Shown here in pieces: positions 1 through 8,868 of a stretch of 64,000 nt of DNA; position 1 is the stretch's first letter; each line of letters starts with the position of its first letter. Origin of the DNA: Limnochordia bacterium. Its GTDB lineage: Bacteria > Bacillota > Limnochordia > Darwinibacteriales > DTU012. The notes under the pieces were generated by a model. It saw only the letters and a program-made list of their open reading frames with translations. It had not been told where the DNA came from and searched no databases. The stretch spans positions 1-64,000 of the forward strand of contig SKJB01000083.1 of assembly GCA_007116145.1 (NCBI GenBank), in the 5' to 3' direction. A program made the translations under genes and the position numbers.

Positions 1-100
1 CTATCGTAGCTAGGATTTCTCCTAACTCAGTCTGGTGAACTTACCCTTGAAGAGACAAACCTAAAGTTACATCGCCTCTTTTTCAGAAGCCACGACACCT

Positions 101-1093
101 TTAGGTTCGTGGTAGTTCACTTGCTTGGAGATACGCATGAACCATATCCACAGTAACACTATCATCTTTAAGAATGCGTACAAGAAACTCCTCAAGAAAT
201 GCATCGACATTGACGTCAGTAGCTAATCTTGCATTCCTTCGTTTACCCCAAAGTTCAGTATAATCGACTACCATCTGTCCTCTACATAAACCATCTGTTG
301 CCACATCCACGCTGTAATCTTGGAATGTTAGTAACTCTGGCATGAATGCAGCTAAAACAGCTAGCGGATCATTAAGGGTACAACCTACAATTCCGTTTAG
401 TTCCCAATGAATGTTTAGGTAATGCAGGGTGAGCTTAACTAGCCAATCAGAAAGCGGTGTACCCTGATGTTTGAGAAACTTTAGATGGAGTGGTGTTAGC
501 AAGGTCTGGCGTGTTACATCAAGCCCTATGACTACTAGTGGAACTTTACTCCACTCCAACACTTGATGAGCAGCTTCGGGATCAGACCAGAAATTAAACT
601 CGGCAACTGGTGATACATTACCTGCCACCCGGGCCGCCCCTCCCATAATCACTATCTCTTTAAATAACGCTATTGCATCAGGATCTTTGGCAATAGCTAA
701 TGCAAGATTTGTCAGCGGACCTAGACAGATCAACGTTAATTCCTTAGGGGATGATTTTACCTGTTCGATTAAATAATCCACTCCCGATTGTTCCATAACT
801 GAACGCTTAGTCGTTGGCCAACCACAATCCCCGAGACCATCCTCACCATGAATACGAGTGGCAGGAATTAATTTCCTGAAGAGCGGCGCTTTTGCACCAT
901 AGAAAACTGGTATTGCAGTGTTACCTACTATGTCGAGCACTCGAAGTACATTCGTTGCGCCAATCTCCGATTTGACATTACCTGGTGCGATTGTAATTCC
1001 CTCAATCTGTAATTCAGGGGAATGAATGGCAAAAATTAACGCTAATGCATCATCAATTCCCGGATCTGTATCAATTATAACTCTTCGTTTCAA
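101..1093 (-). CDS. Inosine/uridine-preferring nucleoside hydrolase
   Basis: Hydrolyses the N-glycosidic bond of purine or pyrimidine ribonucleosides to base and ribose, a cytosolic salvage reaction. The N-terminus carries the family calcium- and ribose-binding signature DTDPGIDDA, followed by the usual alpha/beta sheet core; the length of about 330 aa is normal. The track starts at an ATG 27 bases upstream, but the TTG at 1093 is preceded at good spacing by AGGCAGGTG and gives the family-typical start MKRRVIIDTDPG, so I prefer it. It stands alone at the left edge, and a hairpin separates it from the decarboxylase genes. The family is secure; the substrate (inosine, uridine, or a broad range) cannot be read from the sequence. 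Confidence 0.9.
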   Translation of the reverse strand: MKRRVIIDTDPGIDDALALIFAIHSPELQIEGITIAPGNVKSEIGATNVLRVLDIVGNTAIPVFYGAKAPLFRKLIPATRIHGEDGLGDCGWPTTKRSVMEQSGVDYLIEQVKSSPKELTLICLGPLTNLALAIAKDPDAIALFKEIVIMGGAARVAGNVSPVAEFNFWSDPEAAHQVLEWSKVPLVVIGLDVTRQTLLTPLHLKFLKHQGTPLSDWLVKLTLHYLNIHWELNGIVGCTLNDPLAVLAAFMPELLTFQDYSVDVATDGLCRGQMVVDYTELWGKRRNARLATDVNVDAFLEEFLVRILKDDSVTVDMVHAYLQASELPRT

Positions 1094-1214
1094 TAGTAAC
1101 ACCTGCCTTTTCATAATCACCGTACTCTTTCTTCTCTGAGAAAATAGATTTTCCTGCTTGACTATGCCTCAGTTTCTAGTACTTTGGCATATTTATCATA
1201 GATTATGCTTAGAG

Positions 1215-1248
1215 TTAAAGCCTAAGACACAATCGTCTTAGGCTTTAA
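1215..1248. terminator. Perfect 14-bp hairpin after oadA
   Basis: TTAAAGCCTAAGAC, a six-base loop, then the exact reverse complement. It sits just past the oadA stop codon. The T-tract is weak on the minus strand (TTTAACTCT), so it is a probable rather than certain intrinsic terminator of the oad operon. Confidence 0.7.
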
Positions 1249-1256
1249 CAATATGT

Positions 1257-2573
1257 TTACCTCTTAGCAAAGAATGCTTTAGCAATTTCAGGAAACAAGA
1301 TATAACTTAATACATCCTCTTCACAGGTGGTAATGTCCTTAATCTCTTCTCTTGCTTTAGCCATTCCTGGTTCTAGAAGATCTGCCGGTCGATTCGTTAA
1401 CGGCTCGCTATCAATTAGTTGTTTGCGAATAGCTGGCTCAATCTCTACAGGAGACCGACCATATAAACCCTGCACATAATCCTTAATCTCCTTGGACTTA
1501 ACAGAATAACGTTTTCCTGTTACTACATTTAACAAAGACTGTACTCCCACAATCTGACTCATAGGAGTGACTAATGGTGGATATCCAAGATCCTTACGAA
1601 CCCGTGGTACCTCCTCAACAATTTCCGCAAACTTATGACCAAGCTTTTGTTGCTCGAGTTGTGCTCGTAAGTTCGATAACATACCACCAGGAATCTGACT
1701 AATTAAGACTTCTGTATCCACTGTAATAGGTGGCTTTTTGTACCCTTCTAGAATTTTACTCAGCTTTTTGGTTACTTGGGCTAACATCTCTAAGTTAATT
1801 CCACTGTCATAAGGTGTCCCTTGGAGAGCTGCGATAATTGACTCCGTTGGTGGTTGAGAGGTACCCAATGCCAAAGGTGACACGGCAGTATCCACTACAT
1901 CTACTCCAGCTTGTATACCCGACCAATAAGTCATAGAAGCTAGACCGCTCGTATAGTGAGAATGAAGCTGAATGGGTATATCAATAGTTTTCTTTAAACT
2001 ACTAATCAGCTCATATGCAATACTCGGTGTTAAAATACCCGCCATGTCTTTAATACACAGCGAATCTGCACCCATTTCTTGTAGTTCTTTAGCCAACTGT
2101 ACATACCCAGCTATATTGTGAACAGGACTCAAAGTATATACCACCGATGCTTGGCTATGTCCTCCTGCTTTCTTCGTCGCTACAATTGCCCGTTCGAGAT
2201 TACGAATATCATTAAGAGCATCAAAAACTCGAATAATATCGATTCCGTTTTCTATCGACTTCTGCACAAAGGCATCCACTACATCATCTGGATACTGTCG
2301 ATAACCAAGAATATTCTGACCCCGTAATAACATCTGTAGTTTCGTCCTTGGTAAATACTTACGTAGAGTTCGTAACCGTTCCCAAGGATCTTCATTTAAA
2401 TACCGCAAACAACTATCAAAGGTCGCGCCACCCCAAACTTCCAAAGAATGGAACCCAACCTCGTCAATCAGTTCGGCAACCTCTAGCATGTCTTCAATTT
2501 TTAGCCGTGTAGCTAATAATGATTGGTGTGCATCCCGAAACAATGTTTCCGTTATACCTACTCGTTTACTCAA
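1257..2573 (-). CDS. oadA: Oxaloacetate decarboxylase alpha / pyruvate carboxylase subunit B-type carboxyltransferase
   Basis: Carboxyltransferase subunit that moves CO2 between oxaloacetate (or a related 2-oxo acid) and carrier-bound biotin. The TIM-barrel half has the expected ETLFRDAHQSL start, the DALND segment, KDMAG around the catalytic lysine, and the metal-binding HSHYTSG; the conserved carboxylase domain follows. At 438 aa it lacks the C-terminal biotinyl domain of long OadA proteins; that domain is encoded separately two genes upstream. Start is TTG with AGGAGGGT at good spacing, four bases after oadB. With oadB, the carrier and the gamma-like gene it should form a membrane Na+-pumping decarboxylase. 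Oxaloacetate versus methylmalonyl-CoA specificity is not resolved, although the pyruvate/oxaloacetate-type barrel favours the former. Confidence 0.92.
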   Translation of the reverse strand: MSKRVGITETLFRDAHQSLLATRLKIEDMLEVAELIDEVGFHSLEVWGGATFDSCLRYLNEDPWERLRTLRKYLPRTKLQMLLRGQNILGYRQYPDDVVDAFVQKSIENGIDIIRVFDALNDIRNLERAIVATKKAGGHSQASVVYTLSPVHNIAGYVQLAKELQEMGADSLCIKDMAGILTPSIAYELISSLKKTIDIPIQLHSHYTSGLASMTYWSGIQAGVDVVDTAVSPLALGTSQPPTESIIAALQGTPYDSGINLEMLAQVTKKLSKILEGYKKPPITVDTEVLISQIPGGMLSNLRAQLEQQKLGHKFAEIVEEVPRVRKDLGYPPLVTPMSQIVGVQSLLNVVTGKRYSVKSKEIKDYVQGLYGRSPVEIEPAIRKQLIDSEPLTNRPADLLEPGMAKAREEIKDITTCEEDVLSYILFPEIAKAFFAKR

Positions 2574-2576
2574 CGC

Positions 2577-3683
2577 TTACCCTCCTAGTAATGATAAAAA
2601 TAAACCAGCCGCAATTGCTGACCCGATAACGCCAGCAACATTTGGTCCCATGGCATGCATCAACAGAAAATTATCTTTATTCTCTTTTTGACCAATCTGG
2701 TGTACAACACGAGCAGACATAGGAACCGCAGATACACCAGCCCCTCCAATAAGGGGATTAATCTTCCCCTTAGTCAGTACTTTGGCCAACTTACCGAAAA
2801 GCACACCCATGGCGGTGGCAATGGCAAAAGCCATTACGCCAAGTACCAAAATGAAGATAGTTCTACCACTTAAAAAAGAATCAGCCTGTGCAGTTGCTCC
2901 CACCGTTAGACCTAAAAAAATCGTTACAATATTAACCAATTCATTCTGAGCAGTAGCCGCTAAGCGCTTAGTAACTCCGCTCTCACGCAACAAGTTACCT
3001 AACATCAGCATTCCTAATAAGGGTATGGATGACGGGACTAATAAACCCGCAAAAACTGTTACCACTATCGGAAAAACAATCTTCTCGGTGCGACTCACAA
3101 CGCGTAACTGTTCCATCACAATCATTCGTTCTTCTTTCGTTGTGAGAAAGTACATGATCTTAGGCTGAATAATTGGCACTAGAGCCATGTAAGAGTAGGC
3201 TGCTATAGCAATGGGCGCTAGTAGTTCTGGCGCTAAACGTGATGTTAAAAAAATCGCCGTTGGACCATCAGCTCCAGCGATAATAGCTATCGAAGCGCTC
3301 TCTGGCAATGTAAATTGCACAAACGACGCAATGAGAAAGGTAAGAAAAATACCCACTTGTGCGGCCGCTCCTAGTAACATGCTGCGAGGATTGGCGATCA
3401 ATGGCCCAAAATCAGTCATTGCACCCACACCAAGAAAAATTAATGGCGGATAAATCCCTAATCGTATTCCTTCGTATAAAATACGTAATAAACCATCATC
3501 TCCCAAAATTCCCGAGCCAGGGAAATTTACTAAAAATGCTCCGAAGGCAATTGGAATTAATAGTAACGGTTCATATTTTTTGTGAATCCCTAAATATAAC
3601 AACAAGAAAACAATGCCAAACATTACTAGCTCTCGCCAGGTTATTATGCTCAGCCCTGTGCTACTCCACAACATCTCCAACAT
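2577..3683 (-). CDS. oadB: Na+-translocating decarboxylase beta subunit
   Basis: Integral membrane subunit that decarboxylates carboxybiotin and exports Na+. About nine to eleven hydrophobic segments are visible. The conserved pieces known to matter for Na+ and proton passage are present: GADGPTAIF (the essential Asp of the family) near residue 140, and the C-terminal [12 protein letters not shown] with the conserved Asn and Ser. Length of 368 aa is normal. Good AGGAGG site before the ATG. Translated between the biotin carrier gene (11-base gap) and oadA. Homologous beta subunits occur in oxaloacetate, methylmalonyl-CoA, glutaconyl-CoA and malonate pumps, so the partner enzyme sets the name. 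Confidence 0.93.
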   Translation of the reverse strand: MLEMLWSSTGLSIITWRELVMFGIVFLLLYLGIHKKYEPLLLIPIAFGAFLVNFPGSGILGDDGLLRILYEGIRLGIYPPLIFLGVGAMTDFGPLIANPRSMLLGAAAQVGIFLTFLIASFVQFTLPESASIAIIAGADGPTAIFLTSRLAPELLAPIAIAAYSYMALVPIIQPKIMYFLTTKEERMIVMEQLRVVSRTEKIVFPIVVTVFAGLLVPSSIPLLGMLMLGNLLRESGVTKRLAATAQNELVNIVTIFLGLTVGATAQADSFLSGRTIFILVLGVMAFAIATAMGVLFGKLAKVLTKGKINPLIGGAGVSAVPMSARVVHQIGQKENKDNFLLMHAMGPNVAGVIGSAIAAGLFLSLLGG

Positions 3684-3694
3684 GCGGCTGCCTC

Positions 3695-4051
3695 CTAGCT
3701 AATGCGTGCAATGACTTGATCAGTTTCAACAGTTTCGCCTTCTGATACGATTTCTGTAACAGTTCCTGAACTAGGTGCTGTAATCTCATTTTCAAGTTTT
3801 AACGCTTCTAACGTCAAGAGGACATCACCTTTATTAACTCTCTGTCCCTGCCTAATTTTTACAGAAATAATAGTGCCTGATAAAGGTGCTGGTACAGCTT
3901 TACCCTCTGCTACTTTTGGTTTTATAATCTCTTTCGCAACCGAAGCGTTACTAGCATCTTGTTCGATCTTACTACAGGGTTCAACAGTTCCCAATTCCTC
4001 TACTTCAACTTCATAGGTTCGTCCCTCAATTGTAACACGATACATTGACAT
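3695..4051 (-). CDS. Biotin carrier protein of the decarboxylase, with an ALKL biotin site
   Basis: Carries biotin between the carboxyltransferase and the membrane beta subunit. The N-terminal 45 residues are a charged domain ([17 protein letters not shown]), followed by a short Pro/Ala-containing linker and a biotinyl domain with PAPLSGTI and the hammerhead end. The biotin-accepting lysine lies in EALKLENEI where almost all biotin carriers have EAMKMENEI; both flanking methionines are leucine. Length of 118 aa matches stand-alone gamma/delta biotin subunits. AGGGAGG precedes the ATG. A lipoyl carrier is a weaker alternative, since the operon and the PSSGTV context point to biotin. Confidence 0.88.
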   Translation of the reverse strand: MSMYRVTIEGRTYEVEVEELGTVEPCSKIEQDASNASVAKEIIKPKVAEGKAVPAPLSGTIISVKIRQGQRVNKGDVLLTLEALKLENEITAPSSGTVTEIVSEGETVETDQVIARIS

Positions 4052-4065
4052 AATAGTTGTCCTCC

Positions 4066-4314
4066 CTAATAAATGCGTTTTATATGTAACGCTCCGGTTT
4101 GTCCTCGCTTTTTCATTACAGCTGCAATAATAGGTAAGTCATTCGACAAGAATATATTGGATGTTACAGACTCCAAATAGGAACTTCCCTCCATCTCTGG
4201 CTTTTTCTGTGGCTTAGGCAAAACTCTAGCTAAAAAACCAATAATCTCGGCTAATACGAAAAGCGTGATAAAGACAACCAAAACACCAACTATAGTAATA
4301 CTTATTGCATTAAT
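4066..4314 (-). CDS. OadG-like small membrane subunit, apparent ATT start
   Basis: First gene of the decarboxylase operon. The product is one N-terminal transmembrane helix followed by a short polar tail, the layout of OadG/MmdD subunits that tether and assemble the complex. The track starts at TTG 4281, which has no Shine-Dalgarno site and cuts the helix. In the same frame an ATT at 4314 lies six bases after GGAGGGG and yields NAISITIVGVLVVFITLF, a full helix, for 82 aa. No in-frame ATG, GTG or TTG occurs between the upstream stop at 4344 and 4281, and the ATG two bases further on is out of frame and stops at once. ATT initiation is therefore my inference from the sequence; the identity rests on size, topology and context rather than on strong motifs. 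Confidence 0.7.
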   Translation of the reverse strand: MNAISITIVGVLVVFITLFVLAEIIGFLARVLPKPQKKPEMEGSSYLESVTSNIFLSNDLPIIAAVMKKRGQTGALHIKRIY

Positions 4315-4559
4315 CTTGCTCCCCTCCCATCTGTCAATCGTTCATATACCATTACATTCCTATGTTTTGGGCAACACAAAAAAGGGATCTCCCCCCTCTT
4401 GGCCTTGCCATCAGATCACTTGTTTATCTTTCTTCCATACTAACCCGACTTTTCCTGCTAGAACGTTATTTTTTCTCAAAATAATATCTGTCTAGATCGA
4501 GGAGACAAAAACATGAATCTCGTTGAAGAATCTTACGCTCTCTCCCTCTCTCCGACTGG

Positions 4560-5069
4560 TCACATCGCATATCTTTCAAAGACTCTGCGCAGAGGAGGCG
4601 CACACACTAGATAAATAACCAAATTACCCATTGCGTGGCTAATATCATAAGGTAAACCAGCTAAATAATATAACACTATTTGATTCGTGTATAGCAGACC
4701 ATTCAAGGAAACCACCATACCATAAACCATACCCATGATAGCCGCAAACACAGACATCCCCACATGCGACATCCTCGTATTTCTAATCCTCCCAGTAACC
4801 ACTGCCACAGTTACCCATCCCATGAGTTGAAACATGGTCCAAGGACCATGTCCGAGAACGAGGTTTGATGCAAGTGTGCTAACGATTGCTACTAGTACTC
4901 CTTTTGATGTTCCTAAACAGAGCGTAGACATAATAATGATAAAAGTAGCTGGTTGGATATTTGGTAGTGGGGCCATCGCAATCCGACCAGCAACACTCAG
5001 AGAAGAGAGCATAGCCACTAAAGCAATGCTCTTTACTCTAGACTTTACCTCCAGCTGCGCAGATCCCAA
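4560..5069 (-). CDS. ECF transporter S component (substrate-binding membrane subunit)
   Basis: Predicted substrate-capture subunit of an energy-coupling-factor vitamin importer. About five or six hydrophobic segments are seen, with the S-component start SIALVAMLSSLSVAGRIAM followed by LPNIQPATFI, a pattern common to S proteins of this class. The start is TTG with GGAG upstream, and the first 25 bases overlap the end of the DUF4430 gene, so the two are translationally coupled. No T component or ATPases lie nearby, implying use of a shared ECF module encoded elsewhere (group II arrangement). The substrate is unknown; the DUF4430 partner hints at cobalamin or another corrinoid. Confidence 0.8.
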   Translation of the reverse strand: MGSAQLEVKSRVKSIALVAMLSSLSVAGRIAMAPLPNIQPATFIIIMSTLCLGTSKGVLVAIVSTLASNLVLGHGPWTMFQLMGWVTVAVVTGRIRNTRMSHVGMSVFAAIMGMVYGMVVSLNGLLYTNQIVLYYLAGLPYDISHAMGNLVIYLVCAPPLRRVFERYAM

Positions 5070-5419
5070 TTAATGAGGTCTCCGTTCTTATAGCTATAAG
5101 CGTCTGCCCCCACCATTGCCATATTTCCATTAATTGTGTAGAACCAAGCAGTACTCTTTTCATTCGACGACGCCTTACCCTGGATGGAGTCAATAAAACC
5201 ATTAGTATGCGCTATAACAAACTTCCTTTGCATCAATTGAAACAGTGATTCATTACCTTGCGTTCTAAATATATACGTTACCGGATTCTCACCGTTATCC
5301 TGTGTTAACACAATTGTAACTTCTACAGGATTATTCTGGGCTAATACGCCAACAGAAATCATTAATAAAGCAATTAACATAAAACCGATATATACACGTT
5401 TTTTACACGCTACCTTCAT
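5045..5419 (-). CDS. Exported DUF4430 (transcobalamin C-terminal-like) protein
   Basis: Extracytoplasmic protein of about 124 aa. The start at 5419 follows GAGGGGAAGAG and gives a clear signal sequence (MKVACKKRVYIGFMLIALLMISVGVLAQ); the track start 69 bases upstream has no such support. The mature part shows the DUF4430 layout: a beta region, then WFYTINGNMAMVGADAYSYKNGDLINWD. DUF4430 is the small domain found at the C-terminus of transcobalamin and intrinsic factor and in bacterial surface proteins. Its stop overlaps the start of the ECF S-component, suggesting that it presents a ligand to that transporter. Function is inferred from family and neighbour only. Confidence 0.8.
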   Translation of the reverse strand: MKVACKKRVYIGFMLIALLMISVGVLAQNNPVEVTIVLTQDNGENPVTYIFRTQGNESLFQLMQRKFVIAHTNGFIDSIQGKASSNEKSTAWFYTINGNMAMVGADAYSYKNGDLINWDLRSWR

Positions 5420-5495
5420 TCGGTCTCTTCCCCTCTTCGATAAAAATACTATGATCCCATGCCCTACGTCGTTCTGACCTAACAACACTACCTCC

Positions 5496-6266
5496 CTAAA
5501 TAGTCATAGCTCCAAACCCACCATCAACTCGCACCAGGGATCCTGTAACATAACTCGATGCTTTCTCTGATGCTAACCAGACTGTTACACCCTTTAACTC
5601 CTCGGGTTTACCATAGCGATTAACTGGTGTATGCCTCATGATATCGGCTACTCGTTCGTCTGTTAGAATCTTACGATTCTGCTCTGCAGGGAAAAAGCCA
5701 GGTATAATTGCATTGACGCGAATATTATGCGGAGCTAATTCTCGAGCAAGGAACTGGGTCACACTATTCACTGCTGCTTTAGAAGCAGAATAGGTAAACA
5801 CCCTAGATAAAGGAGGACCTGAAGAAACCGAGGAGATATTAATTATACTTCCTCCTGTTTTTTGTGCTATCATTTTCTTAGCAAAAATCTGACTCGTCAT
5901 TACCAAGCCTTTGAGATTAACATCCATAATAGCATCCCATTCATCCATTTTTAAGTCAAAAAACGGTGTCGAGCTGTTAAGTCCAGGTGCGTAGAGTAGG
6001 ATATCAATCGATTTTGCCCAGTCCCAAATCTCATCTGCCGCTCTTTGGATACTATCTTGAACCGTTACATCTGCTACAAACGATTGAATCTCTCCGCCCA
6101 TAGCTTGAATTTGCTCTTCTACTTCAGTTCCTAGTTCTGCCTTCATGACAACAGAGGCAATTCTAGCTCCATGTTCAACAAATCCTTCAGCGACCGATCG
6201 TGCTAACGTACTATTTCCACCAATTATTACTGCTGTTTTTCCTTTTAAACTAAATAAGTCACTCAT
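5496..6266 (-). CDS. Short-chain dehydrogenase/reductase with altered glycine motif
   Basis: NAD(P)-dependent oxidoreductase of the classical SDR family (256 aa), resembling the gluconate 5-dehydrogenase / D-mannonate oxidoreductase group. The catalytic part is complete: NISSVSS, then YSASKAAV, and NVNLKG plus IIPGFF. The cofactor loop reads IGGNSTLARS where the family has TGxxxGxG, so two of the three glycines are replaced. AAGGAGG precedes the ATG. It lies 34 bases downstream of the LarA-like gene in the same direction, so the pair probably handles one hydroxy acid or sugar acid. Substrate unknown. Confidence 0.82.
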   Translation of the reverse strand: MSDLFSLKGKTAVIIGGNSTLARSVAEGFVEHGARIASVVMKAELGTEVEEQIQAMGGEIQSFVADVTVQDSIQRAADEIWDWAKSIDILLYAPGLNSSTPFFDLKMDEWDAIMDVNLKGLVMTSQIFAKKMIAQKTGGSIINISSVSSGPPLSRVFTYSASKAAVNSVTQFLARELAPHNIRVNAIIPGFFPAEQNRKILTDERVADIMRHTPVNRYGKPEELKGVTVWLASEKASSYVTGSLVRVDGGFGAMTI

Positions 6267-6300
6267 CGTTATGTTCCTCCTTAAAATATATCACCTTGCA

Positions 6301-7575
6301 TTACAGACAGATAATATTTCCCTCACCATTAAAAGAGAAATCATAGGGTTCGCCGACAACCTCTAAATTTGGGTTCTTTCTTACCTCAGCCAGCATATTT
6401 TCAGAAACCTCAAGTCTACCGACATCTAACGTATTTTTAATCCGCACTAACCGAACCTTCGTAAAATCTAAAATATTACTCGTCTTGATGGCTGCTTGTA
6501 TTGCTTGTCGATCATTATCTAGAGTTGTGGGAATCTTTGTGGGCGAGACCACGGTACTTGTAAGACCGTTTGCATAGATCTTTTGATAATCAACTTTTTT
6601 CACACAATAAGCGGTCGTAAAATCAGCAGATCCAATTCCATTGGCATTTCCTTCTGTCTCGTTTGTTAAATCTAAAACTACAATTTTCGTCACATCTGGA
6701 CCACCATGCGCGTACGGAGTAGGATACCGTCCTATTACATTCGGATCCATCCCATCACCACTAATGTTCTTACCGATTTCATCAACGACTAAAACATCAA
6801 TCTGATCAAAGAACAAGCGTGGAATCCGCTGTTTAGCTTCTCGTTGTAACTCAATTTCCACAGTTTCAATGTCTTTAGCTAGAACAACACGCAATTTGAA
6901 CACCTTATCAAAAGGGTTCTCTACCGTTGCCACACCAAAGAGCACAGGTAACTTTTCCAGAATAATCCGTGCCATTGCAGGAACATGCTCAGCCATATGT
7001 TTAAAACCCAATTGATGACAGGTTTCTGCACCTTTTTGCTTTCCCAGACCAATGCTGAGCATTTTCATGAGACCACTTTCTATTGGACCACGAAATGCAG
7101 TATGCGGTTTAACTCGATTAATTACCACAATACCATCGGCCTGCGATGCCAATGTATCGACATAAACAGGTAAGCCGTTTGGTAATTTCCCAATCTCAAT
7201 CACATCCATTGAAGAGTGAATAGGGGCACCAACACTCTCCTCTGTAACACCTAAATGACGTAAAACTTCCCTTTGACCCTCTGCTGATGCTCCACCGTGA
7301 CTACCCATACTCGGTACAATAAACGGTTCTGCACCTGCCTCCTTAAGCACTTTGACAGTAATTCTTGTTATCTCCGAAATCTTGTCAACACCACGGCTAC
7401 CAACAGCGATAGCAATCTTCATTCCAGGCTTAATAAGCTCCAGAATGTTAGCTTGATTTAATTGTTGTTCTAGTACCCCTCCAACATCCTCTAGCTGTGT
7501 TTCGTCAAACTTCTGGCTTACACTTACCATGCGAGGAAGGGGAATATCTTTTACTAAATCAGCTACAATACTCAT
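6301..7575 (-). CDS. LarA-like (lactate racemase N-terminal, DUF2088) family protein
   Basis: Member of the nickel-pincer lactate racemase superfamily, 424 aa. The N-terminal half has the conserved GSRGVDK and PSMGSHGGA segments, and the RVKPHTAFRG...SGLMKML stretch matches the position of the essential His and Lys of LarA. The second half corresponds to the C-terminal LarA domain. Many LarA homologues act on 2-hydroxy acids other than lactate, and the adjacent SDR dehydrogenase suggests racemisation or epimerisation followed by oxidation. Pincer-cofactor genes larB, larC and larE are not in the window, so whether it is an active nickel enzyme is open. Confidence 0.75.
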   Translation of the reverse strand: MSIVADLVKDIPLPRMVSVSQKFDETQLEDVGGVLEQQLNQANILELIKPGMKIAIAVGSRGVDKISEITRITVKVLKEAGAEPFIVPSMGSHGGASAEGQREVLRHLGVTEESVGAPIHSSMDVIEIGKLPNGLPVYVDTLASQADGIVVINRVKPHTAFRGPIESGLMKMLSIGLGKQKGAETCHQLGFKHMAEHVPAMARIILEKLPVLFGVATVENPFDKVFKLRVVLAKDIETVEIELQREAKQRIPRLFFDQIDVLVVDEIGKNISGDGMDPNVIGRYPTPYAHGGPDVTKIVVLDLTNETEGNANGIGSADFTTAYCVKKVDYQKIYANGLTSTVVSPTKIPTTLDNDRQAIQAAIKTSNILDFTKVRLVRIKNTLDVGRLEVSENMLAEVRKNPNLEVVGEPYDFSFNGEGNIICL

Positions 7576-7621
7576 CCAATCACCTTCGTTTATCAGATTC
7601 TCTTATAATCCTCTTCATAAT

Positions 7622-7650
7622 CAAAAGAGGATGGAGTTACCATCCTTTTC
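7622..7650 (-). terminator. Terminator after dapL
   Basis: On the minus strand GGATGG, loop TAACT, CCATCC followed by TCTTTTG. It lies just past the dapL stop codon and would end the dapF-dapL transcript. Confidence 0.65.
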
Positions 7651-7667
7651 AACTATAGGATTCTTTC

Positions 7668-8852
7668 TTACTTAGAATTCTCCTGCATGAAATTTATATT
7701 ACTTTTGACTAACCGATCCATGGCTTCTTGTAAGCGAGCTTCATCGACTGTTAATGAGATCCGAAAATACCGATCCCCTTCAGCACCATAACCAATACCA
7801 GGTGTTATCACTACTCCTGTTTGCGAAAAAACATGGTCAGCAAATTCAATGGAGTTCATCCCGTTCGGTGTGGGTGCCCAAATATATATCGATGCTTGGG
7901 GTCGACCTAATTGCCATCCCATGGTAGTTAACGCTTCGATTACAATATCACGCCTACGCTTGTAAATAGCTAATTGTTCCTCCAATGCATCTTGACTAGA
8001 GTCCAGGGCGATCATGGCTCCATATTGTACTGCTTGAAAGGCTCCGGAGTCAATATTACTTTTTAAGGTGACAAGAGTTTTCACCACATCACTGTGCCCT
8101 ACTACCCAACCAATACGCCAACCAGTCATATTATGAGATTTGGACGGAGACCCAAATTCGATACCTACATCCTTTGCTCCAGGTACTTGCATGAAGGATA
8201 AGGGCTCATAACCATCATATCCCACTTCCAAATAAGCGGCATCATGAGCGATGAGAACATTATACTCCTTAGCAAACGCAACTACCTCGTGAAAGAATTG
8301 CCTGGTCGCTATTGCGCCCGTGGGGTTATTCGGATAATTAATATACATTAACTTTGCTTGGCGGCAGACATCTGTCGGGATATCTGAGAGTATAGGCAAA
8401 AATCCATTCTCCGCCTTAAGAGGCATAAAATGACATTGACCGCCAGCAAGTGTAATCCCTGCCTGATAAACTGGATATCCAGGATCAGGTACTAGACCGA
8501 CATCACCAGGGTTGAGATAACAAAACGGCAAGTGAGCGATTCCTTCTTTTGAGCCTATTAAAGCTGCAACCTCACTAATGGGATCCAGTTGGACACCATA
8601 CCTTCTTTTATACCAGTTTGCTACACTTTGGCGCAACGACTCCATACCGACTGAAGTAGGATACTGATGGTTCGCAGCCGTTTCGGCTTGTGCTTGTAAC
8701 TCTGCAACAATGTGCTTTGGTGTTGGTAAATCGGGATCCCCAATGCCCAAATTAATTACATCAATACCTTGCTTCTTAGCATCACTGATCTTCGCCTCTA
8801 GTTGTGCAAATAAATAGGGCGCTAAGTTTTGTAAACGCTCTGCTTTTTTCAT
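7668..8852 (-). CDS. dapL: LL-diaminopimelate aminotransferase
   Basis: PLP enzyme converting tetrahydrodipicolinate plus glutamate directly to LL-2,6-diaminopimelate, bypassing the acylated intermediates of the classical lysine pathway. Fold-type I aminotransferase features are present: INLGIGDPDLPTP at the N-terminus, YINYPNNPTGA, DAAY, and the PLP-lysine region SPSKSHNMTGWRIGW near residue 240. Length of 394 aa fits. The start follows AGAGGAAC. The gene follows dapF with a 16-base gap, which strongly supports the DapL assignment over a generic aspartate aminotransferase. The product feeds lysine, peptidoglycan and, in a spore former, dipicolinate branch-point chemistry. Confidence 0.9.
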   Translation of the reverse strand: MKKAERLQNLAPYLFAQLEAKISDAKKQGIDVINLGIGDPDLPTPKHIVAELQAQAETAANHQYPTSVGMESLRQSVANWYKRRYGVQLDPISEVAALIGSKEGIAHLPFCYLNPGDVGLVPDPGYPVYQAGITLAGGQCHFMPLKAENGFLPILSDIPTDVCRQAKLMYINYPNNPTGAIATRQFFHEVVAFAKEYNVLIAHDAAYLEVGYDGYEPLSFMQVPGAKDVGIEFGSPSKSHNMTGWRIGWVVGHSDVVKTLVTLKSNIDSGAFQAVQYGAMIALDSSQDALEEQLAIYKRRRDIVIEALTTMGWQLGRPQASIYIWAPTPNGMNSIEFADHVFSQTGVVITPGIGYGAEGDRYFRISLTVDEARLQEAMDRLVKSNINFMQENSK

Positions 8853-8868
8853 CTTTTCATGTTCCTCT

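Noticed and set aside
3359-3745. 128-aa plus-strand ORF
   Set aside because: Antisense shadow of oadB and the biotin carrier.
4512-4613. 33-codon plus-strand ORF after GAGGAGAC
   Set aside because: Has a tolerable ribosome-binding site but its second half is antisense to the ECF S-component and the product is unremarkable.
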